A DNA stretch of 5,142 bases from Deltaproteobacteria bacterium (GTDB lineage: Bacteria > Desulfobacterota_B > Binatia > UBA9968). Positions within the stretch are counted from its first letter, which is position 1, and every line of letters begins with the position of its first letter. Positions 1-5,142 of this stretch are shown here, in pieces. The stretch spans positions 1 to 5,142 of the forward strand of contig VBKY01000416.1 in the NCBI GenBank assembly GCA_005879255.1. Reading direction: 5' to 3'. The notes under the pieces were generated by a model. It made no database searches. It was not told the origin of the DNA and was given only the letters and a program-made list of their open reading frames with translations. Both the position numbers and the translations under genes were made by a program.

Positions 1-177
1 TTTATGGCGTCATGCACCGTGCCGCGGCGGAATTGGCCACTTGAATCAAAGCGGGCATGAGCGAACGAGTTCAAAGCCCGGCTGGCTGAAAAGTACGCGT
101 CATTGCTCAGCGAAGTGTGTTGGGTCGGGCACAATGATCTCCGGTGTCCTCAGCCTGACCTATTCGATAGTAAATAG
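1..177 (+). pseudogene. Possible 3' remnant of an unrecognised gene, with an in-frame stop
   Basis: Reading from base 1 in the first + frame gives about 19 residues, a TGA at 58-60, then 38 further residues in the same frame to a TAG at 175-177. The second part has a protein-like composition: it begins ANEFKARLAEKYASLLSEV, which looks like an amphipathic helix, and continues with WVGHNDLRCPQPDLFDSK. A single C-to-T change (CGA to TGA) would account for the stop. I do not recognise the family. The evidence is weak: other frames here are also largely open (the second + frame from base 2 to 205, and a - strand frame read as the reverse complement of the third + frame), and no start codon with a ribosome site is seen for the second part. 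It could equally be non-coding leader DNA of the gene at 210. Confidence 0.25.
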
Positions 178-196
178 TAGTGGTTACAAATCGTGC

Positions 197-200
197 AAGG
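197..200 (+). promoter_or_regulatory. Ribosome binding site deciding the start at 210
   Basis: AAGG at 197-200 lies 9 nt before the ATG at 210. The ATG opens a clean signal peptide (MKSVLAFTVGFLLLV...). The in-frame GTG at 180 would add ten residues (MVTNRARNET) ahead of the signal peptide and has no comparable site, so the ATG at 210 is preferred. Confidence 0.5.
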
Positions 201-209
201 AATGAAACC

Positions 210-1170
210 ATGAAGAGCGTCCTTGCCTTTACCGTCGGATTTCTGTTGCTCGTCGCGACGCCGTCTCCGGTCACCGCTCAGGCGCCGCTGAATAATGTGC
301 TTCTAGGGCATAGCGGCGGCGCCGGTTCCCTCAATATTCTGCGGAGGATCAACGAACGCGACAAAATCTGGGAGAAGCACGGTCTCAACGTCAAGAGTAT
401 CTATTTCAATAGCGGCACTGTCTTGACCCAAGCCATGGCCGGCGGCAATATCGCGGGGTCCGAATCCGAAGTGCCGGGGATGTTGAACCTCGCCGTCTCC
501 GGCGTCGCTGATCTCAAGCTCGTCACCGTAACCATCAACCGCTGAAGAGCTCAAAGGCAAACGACTGGCCGTGAGCCGGATCGGTTCGGCGTCGGACACC
601 GTCACGCGATTGGTTTTGCGCTTATGGAAGCTCGACCCGGACAAAGAAGTTACGCTGTTGCAGTCGGGCAACACACCGACGCGCATGACAGCGTTAGCGG
701 CCGGTCACGTCGACGGCGCCCTCGTCAGCCCGGAAAGTGTCCACAAGATCGTCGCGACGGGCTGCTGTCGCGTCCTGGCCGATCTGTCAGAGTTGCCGAT
801 GGATTATGCCCGCTACGGCTACGTGTTTCCGACATCCTATATCAAAACCCAGCGCGACGTTTTGCGCCGATTGCTGATGGGTTATCTCGAAGCAATTTAT
901 ATATTCAGAACCCGTCCAAAGGCGGTCTATGCTGTTCTTGAAGAGGAAGGGATTAAGGATCCTAGTGTGCAAAAGGACATTCACGACCGAGCGCTCAAGA
1001 ATGTGCGCGAGTACCCTGTGCCGGAGCCCAATGGCATTCAGAGCGCGCTGGATTCGTTGACTCATCCAAACGCCAAGACTACCAAGCCTGCTAGTTTAAT
1101 GGACACGAGCATTTTGGAAGAGATCAAAAAATCCGGCTTTATCGATAAGCTTTACGGCCGCGCGGGCTGA
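210..1170 (+). pseudogene. ABC transporter substrate-binding protein (NMT1/THI5-like), disrupted by frameshift/deletion
   Basis: This is a periplasmic solute-binding protein gene in two frames. Part one (210-545, 111 residues) has a Sec signal peptide, likely cut after VTA-QA, and the first lobe of the fold (LNILRRINERDKIWEKHGLNVK, then an AMAGGNIAGSESEVPG stretch). It ends at TGA 543-545 directly after VTVTINR. Part two resumes in the next frame at GCT 541 with AEELKGKRLAVSRIGSASD, the usual hinge region, and continues 209 residues to TGA 1168-1170 (LQSGNTPTRMTALAAGHVDG; MDYARYGYVFPTSY). Aligned by eye to the intact neighbour at 1217, about 14 residues between the two parts are missing (neighbour residues about 112-125, APFFSIVAQNKYKS). 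The frame relation requires loss of 3n+2 bases, so one deletion of about 41-47 bp explains both the shift and the gap. The parts sum to about 320 residues, near the neighbour's 327. A GTG at 571 could restart translation but would give a lobe without a signal peptide. Probably inactive; an assembly error is the alternative. Confidence 0.85.
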
Positions 1171-1216
1171 CGCTACGAACCAATGCCAAAGAACTATTTC
1201 GCAATGGAGTGAAGGA

Positions 1217-2200
1217 ATGATTCGCGCCGGGTCAAAAATTTTCTTCCTACCGCCAATTGTCTTGACCTTAGCGTTCTGCCCTCCCGTGAGAGCTCAAGAG
1301 AAAGCCGCTGCCGAAAAAATCCGTATCGCGGTCGCCACCAGCTCGCTGGCGTTCCTCGTTCCCTTCGTGGCGAAAGATCGTGGCCTCTATCCCAAGCATG
1401 GCAGCGAGGTCGAGCTCATCCAGATGCGCCCGAACATTGCGATGGCCGCGCTGTTGAGCGGCGACATCGACTACGCCGAGCTCATCGGATCCGTGATCCG
1501 CTCGGCGGCGCGTGGTTTGCCGGTGCGCGCAATCTCGACGGGCATCAAAGCACCGTTCTTCAGCATCGTCGCACAGAACAAATACAAAAGCGTGAAAGAT
1601 CTGAAAGGCGCCGTCATCGGATTGGCCTCCATCGGCGGCACAAATCACATCAGTACGCGGCTCACTCTACGGCAATTCGGTCTCGACCCCGACAAGGACG
1701 TCAAGTTCCTCGCCATCGGTGACGAAAAACTGATGTATGACGCTTTCAAAATCGGCCGGGTCGAGTCCATTGTCGTGGCGCCGCCGTTTTCCGTTCAGCT
1801 CAAACGAGAAGGATTTCCGCTGCTAGCTCACACCGCGGACTACGTCACCATTCCCTTTTCCGGTCTCGGTACAACGACCGAACGAATCAAGACCAACCGC
1901 GCGCAGATCAAAAGATTGTTGAAAGCGGAGATCGAAGCTCTCCGCTACATTCAAGCCAACGCGGCGGGCACGACCGAAGTGATCCGTAAGCGCTTTAGCA
2001 TGGACGAAAAGCTCGCGAGAGAATCTTACGACGTCGTCGTCAATGCCTTCAGCCGCGACGGCCGCGTACCGTTGGACGGTGTCGACATCTTGTTGCAAAT
2101 CGAAAAGGACGCCAAACAAATCTCACCGACGGTCACGCCGCAAATGGTCGTCGACTCATCGCTGATAGAAGAAACGTTGAAGGAAATGGCCAGCAAGTAA
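1217..2200 (+). CDS. ABC transporter periplasmic substrate-binding protein (NMT1/THI5-like)
   Basis: A 327-residue secreted binding protein, predicted to capture a small organic ligand in the periplasm and deliver it to an inner-membrane permease. Residues 1-26 form a Sec signal peptide (basic IRAGSK, hydrophobic FFLPPIVLTLAF, cut after VRA-QE). The mature part starts with KIRIAVATSSLAFLVPFVA (35-52), then a DRGLYPKHGSEVEL helix-strand, the AALLSGDIDYAE motif (about 78-88) and the DLKG...IGLASIGGTNHIS hinge and ligand-loop region (about 128-146). FGLDPDKDV and YDAFKIGRVESIVVAPP follow in the second lobe (about 154-190). This is the layout of the taurine/sulfonate/thiamine-precursor binding class; the ligand cannot be named from sequence. 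The start is supported by GGAG at 1206-1209, 7 nt before the ATG. It begins 46 nt after the broken paralogue at 210-1170, probably in the same transcript. The two share motifs such as LDPDK but are clearly diverged, so this is not a recent duplication. No permease or ATPase gene is adjacent within the window. Confidence 0.9.
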   Translation: MIRAGSKIFFLPPIVLTLAFCPPVRAQEKAAAEKIRIAVATSSLAFLVPFVAKDRGLYPKHGSEVELIQMRPNIAMAALLSGDIDYAELIGSVIRSAARGLPVRAISTGIKAPFFSIVAQNKYKSVKDLKGAVIGLASIGGTNHISTRLTLRQFGLDPDKDVKFLAIGDEKLMYDAFKIGRVESIVVAPPFSVQLKREGFPLLAHTADYVTIPFSGLGTTTERIKTNRAQIKRLLKAEIEALRYIQANAAGTTEVIRKRFSMDEKLARESYDVVVNAFSRDGRVPLDGVDILLQIEKDAKQISPTVTPQMVVDSSLIEETLKEMASK

Positions 2201-2221
2201 TGCTAGCGCTTCATGCTGGCT

Positions 2222-2265
2222 ACAGAACGACTTGAACGGCTTGAACTGTTTGAACCGAATTTTTA
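2222..2265. repeat. 9-nt-period GAAC repeat element, copy 1 (convergent spacer)
   Basis: Four 9-nt units occupy 2222-2257: ACAGAACGA, CTTGAACGG, CTTGAACTG and TTTGAACCG. The GAAC cores start at 2225, 2234, 2243 and 2252, exactly 9 apart. The array is followed by AA and TTTTTA (2260-2265). The element begins 21 nt after the stop of the + strand binding-protein gene and ends 14 nt before the stop codon of the - strand UbiD gene, nearly filling the convergent spacer. The copy at 4017-4060 has the same four units, the same two-purine gap and the same TTTTTA; I count 28 of 44 positions identical. Function unknown. Confidence 0.8.
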
Positions 2266-2279
2266 TTTGTTCTTTGCGG

Positions 2280-3875
2280 TTAAAATTTCTTTACTCTAAC
2301 CCGTTGCTGCAATCGCTTCTCGCCCGTCTGATAATGTTCACCTTTGACGGCAAGCTGCGCTTCTTCCTCGTCCTCATCCGACCACAAACCTAAATTATAG
2401 CCGAACCACGGGTCCTGCGGTTTGAGCTTGGGTAATTCAAGTCGCTCCCAAAGCTGCCGTGCGCGTTCCATGTATTCCTTCTTCGGCAACGACACGGGCG
2501 GATAAGCCCACTTGCGCGTCGCATCGATTAGCATTGCTGAGCTTCCGGCAATTTCATCGAGGGAATTTCCCGTTTCCTGGCCGGGAGGAAAAACCGATGG
2601 ATCCATCTGCGGCGTACGATTGCGGATGATCAGGACGTCGCGATGCGGCTGCATGCGAAACGCCATCGCCCAGAAGAGCGAATCAAGATTGCGCGGATTG
2701 ATATCCTCGTCGACGGCGATCACCATCTTGCCGGTCGCCGGATTATATCCGACCATGCTATGCAGCGCCTGCCAGACATGCGCCTGGTTGATCTTTTTCA
2801 TTTTGATCACGCAAATCTGCCGCACGGCAATGCTGTGAAAGGCAACTTCGATGATGCCGGGAATATTGCACTGATCCCGCAGGAATCGCAGATAATTTCC
2901 CTCCGCCGCAACCTGGCGCATGACGCTCGACTCGCTCGGCGGCATCTGGCTGATGATCGTCGCCAAGATCGGGTTCTTACGGTGGGTGATGCATTTCACT
3001 TCGAAGAATGGATTGAGCAAGCGCTCGGCGATGTAACCGGTCGATTCGCCGAAGGGCGCTTCCGGCTCTATGAACTCCGTCGAGATTTCGCCCTCGATCA
3101 CGATCTCGGCGTTGGCCGGCACCAACACGTCGTTGGTCTTGCACTTCACGACCTCGATCGAAGCACCGGCAAGCCCGCCGGCAACGTCGAGCTCGCTCAC
3201 GCTGAAAGGAATGCGCGACGGCGCCGTGTAAGCGACACAGGGCGGCGCGCCGATCACCAGCGTGGCCTGGAGCGGGATACCGCGCTCCTGGCATTTGCGC
3301 CAATGGTATCCACCGTGGTTGCTCGAACTGAGAAACACGCCCGTTCGTGTCGGGCTTTTGACATGGCCGCGGTAGTTGCCGACGTTGATGATGCCGGTCT
3401 CCGGGTCCTTGGTGAACCAGTGCGACGCCGTGGTAAACGGCGCGCAGTCGTAGCCTGGAGTCGAAATTGGAATTGGAAATTCTCCGAGACCGCCTTTCTC
3501 CAACAAGTTCGATCCCGTGTAAATGACTTCATGCACCGGCGCATCATCGACGATGCTCGGCGGTATCGGATTCGACTGCGCCTTATTCCAGCGGTCGACG
3601 ATCTCCTCAGGTTTGCACTGAAGCCCGAAGCCGTAAATCTGTCGCGACGCCGCCAGTGTGCCGACGACGACAGGAATATCGTACTTGCGTCCCTTCGCAT
3701 CGATCACGTTAGTAAACATAAATGCGCGGCGCTCCTCTTCCGAAAGCCCGCGAAACTGCCAGCGCACCAGCGGCATCAGTTCGGTATCTTTGTTGATCTG
3801 CTCGTCGATCTTGACCAGCAAACCCGCCTGGTCCAGCGCCGCAATGTGTTCTCTCAGGTCTTTGAAATAACCCAT
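2280..3875 (-). CDS. UbiD-family decarboxylase (prenylated-FMN dependent)
   Basis: A 531-residue cytoplasmic enzyme of the UbiD family, which reversibly (de)carboxylates aromatic, heteroaromatic or alpha,beta-unsaturated acids with prenylated FMN made by UbiX. The N-terminus (MGYFKDLREHIAALDQAGLL) is typical. Aligned from memory to the fungal ferulate decarboxylase Fdc1, N164 and R169 (in INVGNYRG) match N168 and R173, H187 (NHGG) matches H191, and E228 (SELD) matches E233. E272 and E277 in PEAPFGE match E277 and E282. The metal/prFMN ligands and the Glu-Arg-Glu catalytic set are therefore all present, and AEIVIEGEI (256-264) is the usual strand before them. It is somewhat longer than E. coli UbiD or Fdc1 (about 500), with a charged tail: an acidic run DEDEEE at 500-505, then a basic end RVRVKKF. 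The start is fixed by AAGGAG 8 nt upstream. It lies 182 nt downstream of the GGT-like gene on the same strand. Substrate unknown: aromatic acid catabolism is as likely as ubiquinone synthesis, and no ubiX is in the window. Confidence 0.93.
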   Translation of the reverse strand: MGYFKDLREHIAALDQAGLLVKIDEQINKDTELMPLVRWQFRGLSEEERRAFMFTNVIDAKGRKYDIPVVVGTLAASRQIYGFGLQCKPEEIVDRWNKAQSNPIPPSIVDDAPVHEVIYTGSNLLEKGGLGEFPIPISTPGYDCAPFTTASHWFTKDPETGIINVGNYRGHVKSPTRTGVFLSSSNHGGYHWRKCQERGIPLQATLVIGAPPCVAYTAPSRIPFSVSELDVAGGLAGASIEVVKCKTNDVLVPANAEIVIEGEISTEFIEPEAPFGESTGYIAERLLNPFFEVKCITHRKNPILATIISQMPPSESSVMRQVAAEGNYLRFLRDQCNIPGIIEVAFHSIAVRQICVIKMKKINQAHVWQALHSMVGYNPATGKMVIAVDEDINPRNLDSLFWAMAFRMQPHRDVLIIRNRTPQMDPSVFPPGQETGNSLDEIAGSSAMLIDATRKWAYPPVSLPKKEYMERARQLWERLELPKLKPQDPWFGYNLGLWSDEDEEEAQLAVKGEHYQTGEKRLQQRVRVKKF

Positions 3876-3883
3876 ACAAAACG

Positions 3884-3889
3884 CTCCTT
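3884..3889 (-). promoter_or_regulatory. Strong Shine-Dalgarno for the UbiD gene
   Basis: On the - strand the sequence reads AAGGAG followed by 8 nt and then the ATG at 3875-3873. This is a full-strength ribosome binding site at good spacing. It fixes the start and suggests efficient independent translation rather than coupling to the upstream GGT-like gene. Confidence 0.75.
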
Positions 3890-3890
3890 A

Positions 3891-4016
3891 ATCTACTCCT
3901 CGTAAGTCGTGATATTTGATTTCGGATGTGAATGCCAGCGACGACGACTCCCCTGTCGACCACGAAGGTTTATAATGCGACCAGAAGGTTCGGCCGAATA
4001 TTCCTAACTAAGACGA
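3891..4016. other. Spacer upstream of the UbiD gene with two overlapping palindromes
   Basis: Non-coding DNA between the GGT-like and UbiD genes. It holds a perfect 10-bp palindrome TTCGGCCGAA (3989-3998) overlapped by an 8-bp palindrome GAATATTC (3996-4003). On the - strand a TATAAA-like hexamer falls within ATTATAAACC (about 3969-3978), about 100 nt before the UbiD start, but no matching -35 box stands out. A promoter or operator for the UbiD gene is plausible here but not demonstrated. No intrinsic terminator of the GGT-like gene is seen. Confidence 0.3.
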
Positions 4017-4060
4017 CTGGAACATCTGGAACGATTTGAACGAGTGGAACGAGGTTTTTA
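4017..4060. repeat. 9-nt-period GAAC repeat element, copy 2 (3' end of the GGT-like gene)
   Basis: Four 9-nt units occupy 4017-4052: CTGGAACAT, CTGGAACGA, TTTGAACGA and GTGGAACGA. The GAAC cores start at 4020, 4029, 4038 and 4047. They are followed by GG and TTTTTA (4055-4060). The layout is the same as the element at 2222-2265. Here the right end overlaps the stop codon of the GGT-like gene (4058-4060, read as TAA on the - strand), so the gene ends inside the element. Read on the - strand it is a run of GTTC cores immediately after the stop codon. Confidence 0.8.
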
Positions 4061-5142
4061 AAATCCTAGCGCGCAGCCGCCCTTGCGCGGGTCGGAGCCG
4101 CCGACGAATGCGCCCGTCTCGGGATGGATTAGAATCGCGTGCGCGCCGCCGAAGCTTTCCGGATTGCCGTCGACAACTTGATGACCGCGGCGACTGAGTT
4201 CATCTCTCACGGCTTTACCGAACTCCAGCTCCAAACCGACTTTCGTTCCCTCGATATGGTTAAAGCGCGGCGCCGAGATCGCTTGCTGCGGCGTCATCTC
4301 GAAATCGATCAGGTTCGAAATAATCTGCGCTTGAACCTGCGGCTGCACATGGCCGCCTTTCAATCCCAGCGCGGCGTATGCTTTTCCGTTCTTGAAAATC
4401 ATCCCTGGCATTAGCGTATGCACGCAGCGCTTGTGCGGCCCGATGCAGTTAGGATGGTTTTCATCGAGTGAAAAAAGATGGCCACGATTCTGCAGAATGA
4501 TCGCTGTCTCAGGCTCCACGACGCCGGAGCCGAAACCCATGAAGTTGCTCTGGATGAATGAGACGAGATTGCCCTCGCTGTCGGCCGCGGCAACGTATTC
4601 CGTATCTGTGCCGGCCGGAACGCTTTCATACTCGACTGCGGCGCGATCCCAGCGAATCTGCGCTCGTAATTTCTCGATCCGCTTCGTCGAGAAGAGATCA
4701 GTTATTTTCACTTTCATGAAATCGCGGTCAGCCAAATGTCGACCACGGTCGGCGAACGCGACCTTCTTTGCCTCGATCATCAGGTGTAGTACATCTGCGC
4801 TTTGAGGTCCCATCGATTTAAGGTCGAAGCCTTCGAGGATCTTGAGCATTTCCAACGTGACGAAGCCTTGTGTGGCCGGCGGCATCTCGTGGATATCGAA
4901 GCTCCGATAGTTTACCGTGATCGGGTCTACCCAATCCGAGCGGTGATCGGCGAAGTCTTTAAGCGTGAACAGGCCGCCGAGTCTTTCGGAGCAGCGGACA
5001 ATCTTCTCAGCGATATCACCTCTGTAGAAAACCTCAGCGCCTTCATCGGCGATACGCCGCAGGGTCCTGGCCATCCGCGGATTTTTGAAAATTTCACCGG
5101 CCTGAGGGGTACGGCCGTTAATGAGATAGTTGATCGCCCCGC
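4058..5142 (-). CDS. Gamma-glutamyltransferase-family Ntn hydrolase (5' end outside window)
   Basis: The C-terminal 360 residues or so of a self-cleaving Ntn hydrolase of the gamma-glutamyltransferase (GGT) family, usually 530-580 residues and exported. The frame stays open to the window edge (GAINYLINGRTPQAGEIFKNPRMARTL), so the Met at 5074 is internal. Counting from that Met, the large-subunit end has EVFYRGDIAEKIV (14-26), GGLFTLKDF (33-41) and the PPATQGFVTLEML region (65-77). The small subunit should start at T158 (in TDTEYVAAAD), matching nucleophile T391 of E. coli GGT. FGSG (181-184), the GG pair at 240-241 (E. coli G483-G484), SAPRF (267-271) and SDPR (327-330) are conserved. Glutamate-binding positions differ: E. 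coli N411, D433, S462 and S463 correspond to F178, L200, H219 and T220. This resembles the YwrD-like branch with an IQS-N-F...QNRG signature, so gamma-glutamyl activity is uncertain; another amidase or acylase activity is possible. The gene ends at TAA (4060-4058) inside the 9-nt repeat element. Confidence 0.9.
   Translation of the reverse strand, partial: GAINYLINGRTPQAGEIFKNPRMARTLRRIADEGAEVFYRGDIAEKIVRCSERLGGLFTLKDFADHRSDWVDPITVNYRSFDIHEMPPATQGFVTLEMLKILEGFDLKSMGPQSADVLHLMIEAKKVAFADRGRHLADRDFMKVKITDLFSTKRIEKLRAQIRWDRAAVEYESVPAGTDTEYVAAADSEGNLVSFIQSNFMGFGSGVVEPETAIILQNRGHLFSLDENHPNCIGPHKRCVHTLMPGMIFKNGKAYAALGLKGGHVQPQVQAQIISNLIDFEMTPQQAISAPRFNHIEGTKVGLELEFGKAVRDELSRRGHQVVDGNPESFGGAHAILIHPETGAFVGGSDPRKGGCALGF

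Noticed and set aside
155..176. Sigma-70-like promoter before the SBP pair
   Set aside because: CTGACC and TAAATA are present, but only 10 nt separate them, far from the usual 16-18, and no better pairing is seen.
537..571. Programmed frameshift or restart joining the two parts of the first SBP gene
   Set aside because: No slippery heptamer is seen, and frameshifting would not restore the roughly 14 missing residues. A GTG restart at 571 would give a fragment with no signal peptide, useless as a periplasmic protein.
1271..1285. Lipoprotein signal (lipobox) in the intact SBP around Cys21
   Set aside because: The residue before the cysteine is Phe (LAFC), which does not fit a lipobox. A signal peptidase I site after VRA (residue 26) fits better.
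2253..2281. Inverted repeat AACCG / CGGTT in the convergent spacer as a terminator
   Set aside because: The stem is only 5 bp with a 19-nt AT-rich loop and no following U-tract in either direction, and it overlaps the UbiD stop codon. Too weak for an intrinsic terminator.
2213..2299. A 28-residue + strand reading frame (MLATERLERLELFEPNF...) across repeat copy 1
   Set aside because: It arises from reading the 9-nt repeat as three-codon units and runs into the 3' end of UbiD. Copy 2, read in the same phase, has a stop (4005-4007) just upstream and no start codon, so coding is not the shared feature. No ribosome site is evident.
2643..3905. A 420-codon + strand reading frame lying antisense to the UbiD gene
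   Set aside because: Its product is rich in Arg, His and Asp with no recognisable domain, it lies opposite a complete, motif-bearing UbiD frame, and it has no good ribosome site. It is a shadow frame of GC-biased codons.

Overview
The window holds two pairs of genes that converge near position 2240. On the + strand are two ABC-transporter-type periplasmic substrate-binding protein (SBP) genes of the NMT1/THI5-like (SsuA/TauA-like) class. The first (210-1170) is broken by a frameshift with missing residues; the second (1217-2200) is intact. On the - strand are a gamma-glutamyltransferase-family gene (4058-5142, 5' end beyond the window) and, downstream of it, an intact UbiD-family decarboxylase gene (2280-3875). 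There are no RNA genes, CRISPR arrays, or recognisable insertion sequences.

The organism is probably an uncultured, moderately GC-rich soil, sediment or groundwater bacterium. Orphan NMT1-like SBPs in tandem, next to UbiD and GGT-like genes, are typical of the genomes once lumped with Deltaproteobacteria (Binatia-like), Rokubacteria or Tectomicrobia. This placement rests on gene style alone and is weak; nothing here fixes the phylum.

Layout. 1-209: leader region, possibly with the 3' remnant of an unrecognised gene. 210-1170: SBP pseudogene. 1217-2200: intact SBP with signal peptide. 2201-2279: short convergent spacer carrying a four-unit, 9-nt-period repeat. 2280-3875 (-): UbiD with all expected prenylated-FMN/metal and Glu-Arg-Glu catalytic positions. 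3876-4057: spacer with two overlapping palindromes and a second copy of the 9-nt-period repeat. 4058-5142 (-): GGT-like Ntn hydrolase, with the nucleophile Thr kept but the usual glutamyl-binding residues replaced.

How the genes may work together (inference): the SBPs would capture a small organic molecule in the periplasm for import, UbiD would (de)carboxylate an aromatic or unsaturated acid in the cytoplasm, and the GGT-like enzyme would hydrolyse an amide-type bond. No permease, ATPase, ubiX or regulator is visible, so a shared pathway is unproven. The least explained structure is the matching pair of 44-nt elements at 2222-2265 and 4017-4060: each has four 9-nt units centred on GAAC, then two purines, then TTTTTA, and each lies at or just past the 3' end of a - strand gene.
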